DNA from: Gammaproteobacteria bacterium
GTDB lineage: Bacteria; Pseudomonadota; Gammaproteobacteria; Pseudomonadales; Azotimanducaceae
Reading direction: 5' to 3'
Assembly (NCBI GenBank): GCA_026705345.1
Contig: JAPPAV010000140.1
Location: 153,077-217,076 of the forward strand
Length of the DNA stretch: 64,000 nucleotides
Shown here piece by piece: positions 15,693 through 25,161 of the stretch. A program made the translations under genes and the position numbers. The stretch's first letter is position 1. Each line of letters starts with the position of its first letter. The notes under the pieces were generated by a model that saw only the letters and a program-made list of their open reading frames with translations, searched no databases and had not been told where the DNA came from.

Positions 15693-16617
15693 GATCTCGA
15701 CGAGCCTTGGGGACCGGCAGCGCCTGCGACTGGTAGGGCAGCCCGAAACCCGCCAACTGCTTGAAGGTCTCCGGGTTGTCGCAGTCGTCGGCGAGTTCCC
15801 TGGGAAAGTGGTTCGGGATGTCGTCCTGGGGTTGAATCACCGCGTGCCGGTAGAAGTTCGAGATGGTGACCCTTAGTCCCGGGGCGGTGCGCGGATAGGC
15901 GCCGTGCCATAGCTGGCCGTGAAACGCGATCAACGAGCCGCGCGGGCACTCGACCGGGACGGCCTCCCGAGCGGCGGCAGGCTGCACCGGGTGGCTGGCA
16001 CGCAGATGGGATCCCGGGACGCAAGCCAACGGGCCGCTGTCCGGCGAGTACTCGGTCAGGCACCAGTTGCAGTTGGCGTTGAGCGCGACGCGGCCCCAGG
16101 GCTGGGGGACGCCGCCCTGGTCGCAATGCAGGCCCAGCGAGTCGCCGTAGCCGTCGCCCGCCCACTTGATGAAGCAGTTGTGGGAACTGAAACGCGTCGT
16201 ATGGCGGCCGATCATGTGCCGCATCAGCGCCACCGCCGCCGGGTTCACCGCCAGGTCGCGGAAGGCCCGGTCGAAGGTACACAACTGCATCAGTTGAAAC
16301 TGGCTCGGCTCGACTCCGGACATGCGTTCGATGATGCCCTTGTAGTCGCCGTAGTCGAGTTCGCACGCCGGGCCGTCCTCCACCGTGAACTTGCAGCCCA
16401 CCAGTTCCTCCGACTTGTCGAGCAGCAGCTGGGTCAGCCGGTCGATCTGCTCGTCGGTCACGCCGGTAACCGACGGCGGCACGACCGCATAGCCGTTCAG
16501 TTCGAGTTCCAGGACGTACGGTTCAAGGCCGAGTTCTGCGATCGCGGCGTTGCGATCCGGTCGGCTAGGTCCCGCTTTGGCCACCGTTTGCTGCCCTCCT
16601 CGATCTTCAGCCGCCAT
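15688..16617 (-). CDS. Phytanoyl-CoA dioxygenase (PhyH) family oxygenase
   Basis: A 309-residue Fe(II)/2-oxoglutarate-dependent oxygenase of the PhyH group, which typically hydroxylates unactivated carbons in small molecules. The iron triad is visible as H164 and D166 in GLHCDQGG and H238 in FHGQLWHGAY, and R249 in GLRVTI fits the 2-oxoglutarate clamp. The ATG at 16617 gives a complete domain; the open frame extends upstream but that part is antisense to the next gene. The gene lies 32 nt after an Asp/Asn-hydroxylase-family gene on the same strand. The TAG stop belongs to an intergenic repeat. The substrate is unknown; its operon-mates raise the possibility of protein or peptide hydroxylation. 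Confidence 0.85.
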   Translation of the reverse strand: MAAEDRGGQQTVAKAGPSRPDRNAAIAELGLEPYVLELELNGYAVVPPSVTGVTDEQIDRLTQLLLDKSEELVGCKFTVEDGPACELDYGDYKGIIERMSGVEPSQFQLMQLCTFDRAFRDLAVNPAAVALMRHMIGRHTTRFSSHNCFIKWAGDGYGDSLGLHCDQGGVPQPWGRVALNANCNWCLTEYSPDSGPLACVPGSHLRASHPVQPAAAREAVPVECPRGSLIAFHGQLWHGAYPRTAPGLRVTISNFYRHAVIQPQDDIPNHFPRELADDCDNPETFKQLAGFGLPYQSQALPVPKARRDP

Positions 16618-16649
16618 TGTTACACGGGTTCGAAGCTCGTCCGCGGCCG

Positions 16650-17612
16650 TCAATCCACGGTCGCATCCGGCGCCAAGGCCGCGTTCAACACCCGCTGCGC
16701 GAAGATCGCGTTGACGCCGATGCCGTTGCTGCTTGCGGTCAGGGCGCGCCGGTTCGGATGCAGCCGACCGCGCGTCGTCTCGATCAGCGCCCGGTAGTGC
16801 GCAAGACCTTCCGAGCGGTGCCCGTAGAGAAGCCAGGCCTCCCGCCAGTCGGCGGAGAAGTCCCGCATCAGCGACGCGTAGGCCGCCACCAGGCCGGGAT
16901 CGTTTCCGGTGTTGGCCGAGAAGTCGGCGATGAGGTCCTCGACCAGCGCGGTGCACTCGCCCGGTGCCATCACCGGCAGGCTGGCGAATCGTTCGGTGCG
17001 GATGTCCACGGCTTTGCCCGGCTCGAACGCCACGAACCGCGCCTGCTCCCCGGTCTGCAACGCCTCGTCGTTCTCGACGCGTCGAACGAGACCCCAGAAC
17101 CGCGATGAACCGGCCATGTCGACGACCAGGTGAATCCGGTCCTGGGTGCTTGGGTTGACGACGCGGTGCCGACGCCAAGAGTCGAAGATCCAGCACTCCC
17201 CCGCGCGCATGTGCAGTTGCTCGGGACCGCAATGGAAGATCACGCTCTCATTGGTGATGATCGGGATGTGAGCGCGCACCCGGCTGAACCAGTGGTAGTT
17301 GAAGTCCACGTGCAGGCTCACCTCGGCCCCGGCATCGAGCTTCATCAGGCGGGAGCGGGACAGCACCTCGCCGAAGCTCGCCATCACCTGGCGCAGGTAT
17401 TCGCAGCCGTCGAGATGCGGGGTGGGCTTCTTTTCGCCTTCGAAGGAATCGTTGTCGCCGCCACCGGTGGAGACCAACGCCACGGCCGAGTTTCCCGGCA
17501 AGCTGCTGGGGTGAGCCATCCAGGTCGCGGCCGGCAGCCGGCCGACCTCACGGGCCAGTTGCTCGGCATCGAACAACAATGGCAGGCGAATAAACGGTTT
17601 ACTCAGACGCAA
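16650..17612 (-). CDS. Aspartyl/asparaginyl beta-hydroxylase family protein
   Basis: A protein of about 320 residues with an N-terminal aspartyl/asparaginyl beta-hydroxylase-like jelly-roll domain. The conserved core runs from H101-V-D103 through RVRAHIPIITNESVIFHCG, HMRAGECWIFDSWRRHRVVN (distal His149) to RIHLVVDM, all family hallmarks for Fe(II) and 2-oxoglutarate binding. The C-terminal 150 residues are not recognised. The start is uncertain: I chose a TTG at 17612 preceded by GGAG, because the region before it has no family similarity; a GTG at 17726 is also open. It sits between a secreted repeat protein and a PhyH oxygenase. Relatives hydroxylate Asp or Asn residues in proteins or small peptides, so the repeat protein is a conceivable substrate. 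Confidence 0.8.
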   Translation of the reverse strand: MRLSKPFIRLPLLFDAEQLAREVGRLPAATWMAHPSSLPGNSAVALVSTGGGDNDSFEGEKKPTPHLDGCEYLRQVMASFGEVLSRSRLMKLDAGAEVSLHVDFNYHWFSRVRAHIPIITNESVIFHCGPEQLHMRAGECWIFDSWRRHRVVNPSTQDRIHLVVDMAGSSRFWGLVRRVENDEALQTGEQARFVAFEPGKAVDIRTERFASLPVMAPGECTALVEDLIADFSANTGNDPGLVAAYASLMRDFSADWREAWLLYGHRSEGLAHYRALIETTRGRLHPNRRALTASSNGIGVNAIFAQRVLNAALAPDATVD

Positions 17613-17738
17613 CGTCGCATCTCCGTCCCGATCGCGGCCGCGTCGCGAACACCGACCGCCGCCAACGTCCCTCCTCGGGCACGTACGTCTCGATGATAAC
17701 GCCACCCGGAGCGAGGCGGTTGCCACGCTCGCCGTTTG

Positions 17739-19844
17739 TCACATCGGCGCGAAAGAGACCGAGACCCGGGTGAGATAGACCTCCGTCAAACTCTCGAAGC
17801 CGGAGTCGACACCGAACAACAACCAGATCCGGCCGCTCGGAGAGGCAGACACGGGTTCCGGTATGGATTGGCGCGGGAAGGTCTTTCGTTCCCATCGACG
17901 CCGCTGCTCGCAGCTTCGGGAGTTGGCCATGTTGCCGAGCACCACGGCCTGGTCGCCGCCGTTGGACTGATTTCCGATGTCGATGTTCATCCGCAGGTAG
18001 GAGCCTTCGCCGACCGGCTCGACTTCGGAAGCACCGGCCTTGATCCAGACGCTCTCGCCCGGCGCGCCGCCGACGCCCGCGCAGCGGGCCGGCACGTCGG
18101 TGGCGATTTCCGCGGTTGCAGTAACGACATAGCGCACGCCGGGCACGAGGCCGCCAACATGGCCCTTGTAGAACATGAAGAGGTCGGCGCTGCGGTTGAC
18201 CCCGGATAGGAACAGGGCCGACTTCGACTCCAGCGGTGGCGGGAGCTGCCGGTGGTCGGACGTCAATTCGTAGGGATCCGGGTCGTGCGCCGGGTAGTCG
18301 GCGAAGTCGGCGACGAACCCTTGTGTTCCGCGGTGGAAGTCGGCGGTGAAGGACACGGCATCCGTCGGCTCGCTCGACAGGTTCGTGATCTGGCCGTTGG
18401 GGCTTGCAAGCAGGTTGAGCACCGTGATCGGTTGGTCCGATTCCACCGAGAGCTGCCACCTTCCGGCACCATCGCCGAGCGCCCCTTCGAACCCGTCGCC
18501 ACCCACCTCTAGCTCCTGCGACGTGAGTGTCCGCGACGCACCGGGGACAACAGCCAGGGCCACCTCGCCCGTTGACATCGCGCCGAGGTCGTCAATGCCC
18601 GTGATCGCCACCTGCGCGGTCGCTTCGCCCGGGTTGACGAGCCGCAGGCGACTCGCCTGCTCAACTTCGGTGTCGGGATTGAAAATGGCGATGCGGTAAA
18701 CGCCGCCTTCGCGCGGCACCGTATCGTGCATCGCCGTCAGCAGACCGCCGGTCGTCCGGAGGTAGACGAGCACTTCGATGGCGAGGTCGCTCGTCAACTC
18801 CAGCCGCCAGTCGCCGTCGCCCACACCCGTGCTCCCGGTCAGGCCTTTCCCGGGGTTGCCCAATTCCAGGTCGTCCGAATTGAAGTGATTTGTCTCGTTC
18901 GCGCCGAGGGACATCGCCAGCGGCTCGTAACCGCGACCCGTGTCGTCGAACGCCGTGATCGATACCTCCCCGGCCACGGCCGAGTGGTTGATCACGCGCA
19001 CGAAACCCTGACGGCCAAGCGGATCGGAAGCGCGTGGAAAAAACGGCACGCCGTGGACTCCGTCGGTCTCGTTGCCCGGGGTCGTCGACAGGTTCGTCAG
19101 GAGACCATCCGGGCTCGACAGCAGGCCGAGCGCAGCGACCGCCTGTTCCGATCGCACGGCAAGCTGCCATTTGCCCGCGCCGTCGCCCAGCGATCCGTCC
19201 TGTCCGGCGCCGTTCCCAGACTCCAGCTCAGACGCGCTATATGTCCTCGCCGCCTGGCTTGGCACATCCACTGTCACCGTATCGGTGCTTCCCGTCCCGT
19301 CGGTACCGGTGATGTCCACCGTTGCGTCAGCCTCGCCAATGTTGACCAGCCGCAACAGGCTCTCCTGGTTCCGGTTGGACCCCGGATTGAAAGTCGCTAG
19401 CCGGTGGCCGCCGTCTTCCCACGGCGCGGTGTCTCGTATCGAGGTGAGAAAGCCGTCGCTCGTGCGGATGTAGGCCAAGACATCGATATCGAGCCCGGTG
19501 GCTAGTACGAGGCGCCAGTCCCCTTCACCCGCACCCGTCGCGCCGGTCAGACCCTCGGCCGGGTTGCCGTTCTCCAGGTCGTCGGAGTTGAAGTGCGCCG
19601 TTTCGTTCGCGCCGAGCGACAACGTCAACGGACCGTAGGACTGCCCGTGGTCGTCGAATGCCTCGATCGACACCGTCCCGGAATCGGGCGAACGGTTGAT
19701 CACCCGTACCAAGCCCGACCTGCCCCGCGGGTCCGAGGCCGCCGGGAGGAACGGGATCGCCTGAGGAGACTCCGATGCCGACGCCGCGCCGGCGACGCCG
19801 ACGGTCGCCTGGGCGAATAGGAGGGCCACGCCCCGTACCCGCAT
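17739..19844 (-). CDS. Secreted protein with four tandem about 117-residue modules
   Basis: A protein of about 701 residues that I cannot name. From the ATG at 19844 it has a signal peptide ([23 protein letters not shown]). Four related modules of about 117 residues follow in an A-B-A-B order. A modules open with FxPxASDPxGRxGxVRVIN and include [17 protein letters not shown] and GEGDWRL or GDGDWRL; B modules open with ATFNPGSN or AIFNPDTE followed by RLVN-GEA and contain ELE-G, LGDGAGxWQL and TNLS. A distinct C-terminal domain of about 190 residues contains [20 protein letters not shown] and may be a beta-sandwich. Such modules are known to me from surface proteins of marine gammaproteobacteria. 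It heads a likely operon with two hydroxylase-type genes and is divergent from the carnitine operon. Confidence 0.82.
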   Translation of the reverse strand: MRVRGVALLFAQATVGVAGAASASESPQAIPFLPAASDPRGRSGLVRVINRSPDSGTVSIEAFDDHGQSYGPLTLSLGANETAHFNSDDLENGNPAEGLTGATGAGEGDWRLVLATGLDIDVLAYIRTSDGFLTSIRDTAPWEDGGHRLATFNPGSNRNQESLLRLVNIGEADATVDITGTDGTGSTDTVTVDVPSQAARTYSASELESGNGAGQDGSLGDGAGKWQLAVRSEQAVAALGLLSSPDGLLTNLSTTPGNETDGVHGVPFFPRASDPLGRQGFVRVINHSAVAGEVSITAFDDTGRGYEPLAMSLGANETNHFNSDDLELGNPGKGLTGSTGVGDGDWRLELTSDLAIEVLVYLRTTGGLLTAMHDTVPREGGVYRIAIFNPDTEVEQASRLRLVNPGEATAQVAITGIDDLGAMSTGEVALAVVPGASRTLTSQELEVGGDGFEGALGDGAGRWQLSVESDQPITVLNLLASPNGQITNLSSEPTDAVSFTADFHRGTQGFVADFADYPAHDPDPYELTSDHRQLPPPLESKSALFLSGVNRSADLFMFYKGHVGGLVPGVRYVVTATAEIATDVPARCAGVGGAPGESVWIKAGASEVEPVGEGSYLRMNIDIGNQSNGGDQAVVLGNMANSRSCEQRRRWERKTFPRQSIPEPVSASPSGRIWLLFGVDSGFESLTEVYLTRVSVSFAPM

Positions 19845-20031
19845 CCGGAACGCAACCCCACTCCCAGTCTGCCGAGCTGCCGCCAACGATCACAATCCCG
19901 TGTTCAGGACCGCCTGTAGTGTACGCGTAGCCCCTGCAAGCTTCGGACCTCGACGGAGGCCGCGTCCCGTACCCAAGACATCGATGGGCGGTGTACAGTC
20001 CGATGCGCAAGCGCTTGAGGAGGGCGACGAT

Positions 20032-20919
20032 ATGAACTCCGAAGTCGTGATCACCTGCGCGGTGACCGGGGCCGGCGACACCCTCGGCAAGCACCCCGAC
20101 ATTCCCGTGACGCCAGCCGAGATCGCCGCTTCCGCCCTCGACGCCGCCAAGGCCGGCGCGGCGATCGTGCATTGCCATGTCCGCGATCCGGCCACTGGCA
20201 AGGGCTGCCGGGACGTCGCCCTCTACCGGGAGGTGGTGGCGCGGATCCGCGAAAGCGAGACCGACGTCGTCATCAACCTCACCGCCGGAATGGGCGGCGA
20301 CCTGGTGATCGGTCCCGACGACACCCCCACCGCGTTCGGCGAGGACACGGATCTCGTCGGCGCGGTCGAGCGGCTCCCGCACGTCGAGGAACTGCTGCCC
20401 GAGATCTGCTCATTGGACTGCGGCTCGTACAACTTCGGGGAAGGCAGTCTCGTCTATGTTTCGACGCCAGACATGCTCCGCCGGGGCGCGCTCCGGATTC
20501 GCGAACTCGGCGTCAAGCCGGAACTGGAGATCTTCGACACCGGCCACCTGAGCTTCACCCTGCAGATGCTCGGCGAGGATCTGCTCGACGAACCGCCGCT
20601 CTTCCAGCTCTGTTTCGGCATCCCCTGGGCAGCGCCGGCAGATGTCGGTGTATTCAAGGCCTGCGTCGATATGCTGCCACCCGGCGCCAACTGGACGGCT
20701 TTCGCCATCAGCCGCAACCAAATGCCCTTCGCCGCGCAATCCGTGTTGCTTGGCGGCCATGTCAGAGTGGGCCTTGAGGACAACCTGTACCTGTCGCGCG
20801 GCGTGTTCGCCAGCAACGCGCAGTTGGTCGAGCGGGCTCGGAACATCGTGGAGATGCTCGGCGCCCGGGTCCTGGGTCCCGACGAAGCCCGGGCCAAGTT
20901 CGGCCTCCGCCAGCGCTGA
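20032..20919 (+). CDS. Beta-keto acid cleavage enzyme (BKACE, DUF849), probable dehydrocarnitine cleavage
   Basis: A 295-residue BKACE-family TIM-barrel enzyme, which condenses a beta-keto acid with acetyl-CoA and cleaves it to acetoacetate and a new acyl-CoA. Zinc ligands H47 and H49 sit in [14 protein letters not shown], and the C-terminal [17 protein letters not shown] is a strong family signature. The ATG at 20032 has GAGGAGG 8 nt upstream. The next gene, 15 nt on, encodes an L-carnitine dehydrogenase-like protein. That pairing matches the known cdhC-cdhA arrangement of Pseudomonas, where 3-dehydrocarnitine plus acetyl-CoA gives betainyl-CoA and acetoacetate. Specificity for dehydrocarnitine is therefore inferred from context as well as family. 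Confidence 0.88.
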   Translation: MNSEVVITCAVTGAGDTLGKHPDIPVTPAEIAASALDAAKAGAAIVHCHVRDPATGKGCRDVALYREVVARIRESETDVVINLTAGMGGDLVIGPDDTPTAFGEDTDLVGAVERLPHVEELLPEICSLDCGSYNFGEGSLVYVSTPDMLRRGALRIRELGVKPELEIFDTGHLSFTLQMLGEDLLDEPPLFQLCFGIPWAAPADVGVFKACVDMLPPGANWTAFAISRNQMPFAAQSVLLGGHVRVGLEDNLYLSRGVFASNAQLVERARNIVEMLGARVLGPDEARAKFGLRQR

Positions 20920-20934
20920 CAGGTCGAGGTCGTT

Positions 20935-21918
20935 TTGACCGAGCGCGTCGAGACCTTGGCCGTCATCGGCGCCGGCGTGATCGGCGCCGGTTGGACCGCC
21001 CGGGCCCTGGCCCAGGGACTCGATGTGGTTGCATGGGACATTTCGCCGCGTTGGGAGAGCCGGCTCCGCTCTGCCGTGGACAACGCTTGGCCCGCCCTCG
21101 AAAGGCTGGGCCTTCATCCCGACGCCAGCACGGCCCGGCTGCGTTGTGCCGAGACCCTGGCGGATGCCTGCCGAAACGCCGAGTTCGTGCAAGAGAGTGC
21201 GCCGGAGCGTCTCGACCTAAAGCGCGGTTTGATGGCGCGGATCGACGGCGCCACGGACCCCGACGTACCGATCGCCTCAAGTACATCCGGCCTATTGCCG
21301 ACCGCTCTGCAGGCCGATTGCCAACACCCGGAGCGGGTCGTGGTCGGCCATCCGTTCAATCCCGTCTACCTGCTGCCCCTCGTGGAAGTCCTTGGCGGCA
21401 AGCAAACGGCCCCGGAATGCATCGACCAGGCGACGGCTTTCTACACCGGCCTCGGCATGCACCCCTTGAAGGTGCGCAACGAAATCGACGGCTTCCTGTC
21501 CGACCGCCTGCAGGAGGCCCTGTGGCGGGAAGCGTTGCACCTCGTCGACGACGACATCGCGACCACCGAGGAACTCGATGCCGCGATCACGTTCGGGCCG
21601 GGTTTGCGGTGGGCGGTCATGGGCACGTGTCTCGCCTACCACATGGCCGGCGGCGATGGCGGCATGCGCCATTTCATGCGCCAGTTCGGTCCGACGTTGG
21701 AAGCACCTTGGACACGACTCGAAGCTCCCGAACTGACCGACGATCTAATCCATAAGGTCGCGTCCGGCACACAACGGCAAGCCGCGGGACGCACCGTGAA
21801 GGAACTCGAGCGGTTGCGGGACGACTGCCTCGTTTCCATCATGGAAGCACTGCGCAAACATGGCGTTGGTGCCGGCAGGACGCTCGCCGACCACCAAGCG
21901 CGCCTAGACACCGAGTAG
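20935..21918 (+). CDS. lcdH: L-carnitine 3-dehydrogenase (3-hydroxyacyl-CoA dehydrogenase superfamily)
   Basis: A 327-residue NAD-dependent dehydrogenase that oxidises L-carnitine to 3-dehydrocarnitine. The Rossmann motif [24 protein letters not shown] begins at about residue 10. The catalytic histidine is in [20 protein letters not shown], and the C-terminal [21 protein letters not shown] is typical of carnitine dehydrogenases rather than fatty-acid enzymes. The only sensible start is TTG at 20935, preceded by a weak GAGG. It follows the BKACE gene by 15 nt and precedes an acyl-CoA dehydrogenase by 10 nt. A betainyl-CoA thioesterase, present beside this pair in Pseudomonas (CdhB), is not seen here. 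Confidence 0.88.
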   Translation: MTERVETLAVIGAGVIGAGWTARALAQGLDVVAWDISPRWESRLRSAVDNAWPALERLGLHPDASTARLRCAETLADACRNAEFVQESAPERLDLKRGLMARIDGATDPDVPIASSTSGLLPTALQADCQHPERVVVGHPFNPVYLLPLVEVLGGKQTAPECIDQATAFYTGLGMHPLKVRNEIDGFLSDRLQEALWREALHLVDDDIATTEELDAAITFGPGLRWAVMGTCLAYHMAGGDGGMRHFMRQFGPTLEAPWTRLEAPELTDDLIHKVASGTQRQAAGRTVKELERLRDDCLVSIMEALRKHGVGAGRTLADHQARLDTE

Positions 21919-21928
21919 GAGGCGCGGC

Positions 21929-23089
21929 ATGGACTTCGGACTCACAAGCGAACAGCAGCTGGTCGTCGACACCGTACGCGACTTCGTCGAGCGTGAACTC
22001 TACCCCCACGAGGAGGCGGTGGAGCGGACCGGTCGCGTGCCCCCGGAGCTTGGCGAGTCGATTAGGCGCAAGGTCATCGAACTCGGCTTCTATGCGCCGA
22101 ATCTGCCGGTCGAGGCGGGTGGCGGCGGGCTCGACCAGGTGACCTTCACGCTGCTCGAACGGGAACTCGGCCGCGCATCCATGGCGCTGACCGTGTTCTG
22201 GGGCCGACCGTCCGGGATCCTCTTGGCCTGCAACGCCGAGCAGCGCGAACGCTACCTCCTTCCCAGTGCCCGGGGCGAGCGACTCGATGCGCTGGCGATG
22301 ACGGAACCCGGTGCCGGTTCGGACGTGCGCGGCATGCAGTGCTCAGCGCGTCCCGACGGCGACGACTGGATCTTGAACGGCACCAAGCACTTCATCTCCC
22401 ATGCCGACGTCGCGGACTTCGTCATCGTGTTCGTGGCCACCGGCGAGGAGGACACGGCGCGCGGTCCAGCGAAGCTCATCACCTGTTTCCTGGTGGATCG
22501 GGGCACGCCCGGCTTCGACATCCGCCCCGGCTACGACTCGGTCTCGCACCGCGGCTACCACAACGCGGTTCTCGCATTCGAGGATTGCCGACTGCCTTGT
22601 GCGCAGATTCTCGGCGAACCGCACCGGGGATTCGACCTGGCCAACGACTGGCTCTTCGGTACCCGGCTGACCGTCGCCGCCATGTGCGTCGGCCGGGCCC
22701 GGCGCGCCTTCGACCTAGCCCTTGCCTACGCCGCCGAACGCGAACAGTTCGGGCAGCCGATCGGCAAGTTCCAGGGCGTTTCGTTCAAGCTCGCCGACAT
22801 GGTCACCGAGATCGATGCGGCGGACTGGATGACGCTCGCCGCCGCCTGGCGCCTGGACCGCGGCCTGCCGGCGAACCGGGAGATTGCCTCCGCCAAGCTC
22901 TACGCTTCCGAGATGCTGGCCCGGGTCACCGACGAGGCGGTGCAGATCCACGGCGGCATGGGCCTGATGAGCGACCTCCCGCTGGCAAGGTTCTGGCGGG
23001 ACGCCCGGGTCGAACGAATCTGGGACGGCACGTCCGAGATTCAACGTCATATCATCGGGCGCGAGTTGCTGCGCCCGTTGGGTGCCTAG
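21929..23089 (+). CDS. Acyl-CoA dehydrogenase (CaiA-like; probable butyrobetainyl-CoA dehydrogenase)
   Basis: A 386-residue FAD-dependent acyl-CoA dehydrogenase. Family motifs are LAMTEPGAGSDVRGMQ around residue 130, the NGTKHFISHAD segment, the arginine-containing AYAAEREQFGQPIGKFQGV and the C-terminal QIHGGMGLMSDLPLARFWRDARVERIWDGTSEIQRHIIGREL. The ATG at 21929 follows TAGGAGG, overlapping the preceding stop. In this operon, beside a CaiD-like hydratase and a CoA ligase, the natural substrate is gamma-butyrobetainyl-CoA, which it would oxidise to crotonobetainyl-CoA. CaiA of enterobacteria catalyses the reverse reduction. The specificity is inferred from neighbours only. Confidence 0.87.
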   Translation: MDFGLTSEQQLVVDTVRDFVERELYPHEEAVERTGRVPPELGESIRRKVIELGFYAPNLPVEAGGGGLDQVTFTLLERELGRASMALTVFWGRPSGILLACNAEQRERYLLPSARGERLDALAMTEPGAGSDVRGMQCSARPDGDDWILNGTKHFISHADVADFVIVFVATGEEDTARGPAKLITCFLVDRGTPGFDIRPGYDSVSHRGYHNAVLAFEDCRLPCAQILGEPHRGFDLANDWLFGTRLTVAAMCVGRARRAFDLALAYAAEREQFGQPIGKFQGVSFKLADMVTEIDAADWMTLAAAWRLDRGLPANREIASAKLYASEMLARVTDEAVQIHGGMGLMSDLPLARFWRDARVERIWDGTSEIQRHIIGRELLRPLGA

Positions 23090-23091
23090 CG

Positions 23092-25161
23092 ATGGGCCGG
23101 CCAGCGAGGCGACTCGCGCGGTTGCTGTCGCCGCGCACCATCGCCGTGATCGGCGGAACGCCTGCCGCACGCGTCGTCGAGCAATGCAACCGGATGGGCT
23201 TCGGGGGCCCGGTCTGGCCGGTACATCCGAGCCGAGACGAGGTGGCGGGTAGACCGGTTTTCCGGTCGGTCGCGGACCTCCCCGAAGCCCCGGATGCCGC
23301 CTTCGTCGGCGTGAACCGCCATGCCACGGTGGATGCCGTGGCGGACCTCGCGGCATGCGGGGCCGGCGGCGCGGTCTGCTACGCCGCCGGCTTCCTCGAG
23401 GCCAAGGACGGCGCAAAGCTGCAGCAAGAGCTCGTCGAGGCAGCCTCGGGGATGCCGATCATCGGGCCGAACTGCTATGGCGCAATCAACTTCCTCGACG
23501 GTGCGCCGCTGTGGCCGGACCAGCACGGCGGCCTGCGGCTTGGCCCGTCTGCCCGCGGTGTCGCGATCGTCACCCAATCCTCCAACATCGCCATCAGCAT
23601 CACCATGCAGCGACGCGGATTGCCGGTCGCCTACGTGGTCACCGCCGGCAACCAGGCCCAGCTTGGCGTGGCCGAACTGGCGGGGGCTCTCCTCGACGAC
23701 GATCGCGTCAGTGCGATCGGACTGCACATCGAAGGGTTCGAATCGGTTCCCGCCTACGAGGATCTGGCTCGCAGCGCGCGGCAGCGCCGGGTGCCGGTCG
23801 CGGTCGTGAAGGTCGGTCGGTCGACGCGGGGGAGCGCGGCAGCGCTGACCCACACGGCATCCATCGCGGGCTCCGATGCCGGTGCCGACGCTTTCCTGCG
23901 ACGCTTAGGATTCGCCCGCGCGAACGGCATCCCCGAGCTCTTGGAAACGTTGAAGCTACTGCATGTCCACGGCCCGTTGGATGGGCCCCGGTTGGGCGCG
24001 ATGTGCTGTTCCGGCGGGGAAGCGAGCATCGTCGCGGACGCTGCGGAAGAGGCCGGTGTCGTGCTTCCCGAATTGACGACCCGACATGCCGATGACGTCG
24101 CCGAAACGGTGCATCCGCTGGTCACGGTGGCGAATCCTTTCGACTACCACACGTTCAGTTGGGGCGATTCGGATGCGCTTACCAAGACCTTCACCACTTT
24201 CGCCCGGGACACCTACGACGCGACGCTCCTGATGCTGGACTTCCCGCGACCGGACCGCTGTGCCGACGACGATTGGGATGTGACGCTTCAAGCCTTTGAA
24301 CGTGCAATGCACGACACCGGGCGCAAGGGCATCGTCGCCGCGACGCTCGCCGAGAACCTCCCCGAGCACCGTGCCCGGGCGTTGATCGATCGTGGCCTCG
24401 CGCCGCTCGGCGGCATCCGCGAAGCCCTTGGCGCCGTGAAGGGCGCGGCAATGATCGCCGCCGCATGGAGCGAGGGCGAATACCACCCACTCCTACCCGT
24501 CTCGTGCACGTCCGGCGATGCGGTCGCGTTGGACGAGGCGACATCGAAGCGGCTGCTTTCCGAGTACAGCGTGGCGGTTCCCGAAGGGTCCGTCGTCCAA
24601 GATGCCGAGACCGCCGTTGACTTCGCCGGGTCGCTCGGCGGCAGCGTCGCAGTCAAGGCCCTCGGCGTCGCACACAAGACCGAGTGCGGCGCGGTTCGCA
24701 CGGGCCTGTCCGACCCCGACGACATTCGGGTGGCGGCCCGGGATCTGCTCGCCCTCGGAAACGGGATCCTCGTCGAACGTTTCGAGGCGGGCGCCGTTGT
24801 CGAGTTGATCGTCGGCATCACCCGGGACACCCAACTCGGGCTCATGCTCACGATCGGATCGGGGGGCGTGCTCGTCGAGCTGCTCGCCGATACCGCTACC
24901 CTGCTCCTGCCCGTGGGCGAATCGGACGTGCGAAGAGCCCTGGCCGATCTTCGCTGCGCGCCGTTGTTGCAGGGTCATCGGGGTCGCGAGGCAGCGGACG
25001 TGGACGCCGCCGTGGACGCAGTTCTCGGTATTGCCCGGTTCGCCGTGGACCACCAGGCCTCGCTGGAGGAGTTGGACGTCAACCCACTGGCCGTCGCTCC
25101 CGAAGGTCGCGGGGCTCGGGCGCTCGACGCCCTGGTGCGCCTACGGAGCAGCGCAGCGTGA
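23092..25161 (+). CDS. ADP-forming acyl-CoA synthetase (acetate-CoA ligase family)
   Basis: A 689-residue fused two-subunit acyl-CoA synthetase (NDP-forming). The N-terminal CoA-binding Rossmann domain includes RTIAVIGGTPAARVVEQC and PIIGPNCYGAINFLDG. The central succinyl-CoA-ligase-like domain carries the probable phosphohistidine in ALTHTASIAGSDAG near residue 262. The C-terminal ATP-grasp part includes VAVKALGVAHKTECGAV and ASLEELDVNPLAVAPEG. The ATG at 23092 is 2 nt after the preceding stop, and the gene ends in a GTGA overlap with the caiD-like gene. It probably activates gamma-butyrobetaine, carnitine or crotonobetaine as a CoA thioester, replacing the AMP-forming CaiC of enterobacteria; this is inference. 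Confidence 0.88.
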   Translation: MGRPARRLARLLSPRTIAVIGGTPAARVVEQCNRMGFGGPVWPVHPSRDEVAGRPVFRSVADLPEAPDAAFVGVNRHATVDAVADLAACGAGGAVCYAAGFLEAKDGAKLQQELVEAASGMPIIGPNCYGAINFLDGAPLWPDQHGGLRLGPSARGVAIVTQSSNIAISITMQRRGLPVAYVVTAGNQAQLGVAELAGALLDDDRVSAIGLHIEGFESVPAYEDLARSARQRRVPVAVVKVGRSTRGSAAALTHTASIAGSDAGADAFLRRLGFARANGIPELLETLKLLHVHGPLDGPRLGAMCCSGGEASIVADAAEEAGVVLPELTTRHADDVAETVHPLVTVANPFDYHTFSWGDSDALTKTFTTFARDTYDATLLMLDFPRPDRCADDDWDVTLQAFERAMHDTGRKGIVAATLAENLPEHRARALIDRGLAPLGGIREALGAVKGAAMIAAAWSEGEYHPLLPVSCTSGDAVALDEATSKRLLSEYSVAVPEGSVVQDAETAVDFAGSLGGSVAVKALGVAHKTECGAVRTGLSDPDDIRVAARDLLALGNGILVERFEAGAVVELIVGITRDTQLGLMLTIGSGGVLVELLADTATLLLPVGESDVRRALADLRCAPLLQGHRGREAADVDAAVDAVLGIARFAVDHQASLEELDVNPLAVAPEGRGARALDALVRLRSSAA

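Noticed and set aside
16618..17232. N-terminal extension of the PhyH gene open frame beyond 16617
   Set aside because: The extension overlaps the Asp/Asn-hydroxylase-family gene in another frame and its sequence is Arg/Pro/Gly-rich shadow, so the ATG at 16617 is the sensible start.
17739..19844. CRISPR-like or tandem DNA repeat suggested by repetitive protein modules
   Set aside because: The repetition is at the protein level with diverged DNA and long units; there are no short direct repeats with unique spacers anywhere in the window.
22339..23091. Open frame upstream of the acyl-CoA synthetase start
   Set aside because: It overlaps the acyl-CoA dehydrogenase gene in a different frame and encodes Arg-rich shadow sequence; the real start is the ATG at 23092.
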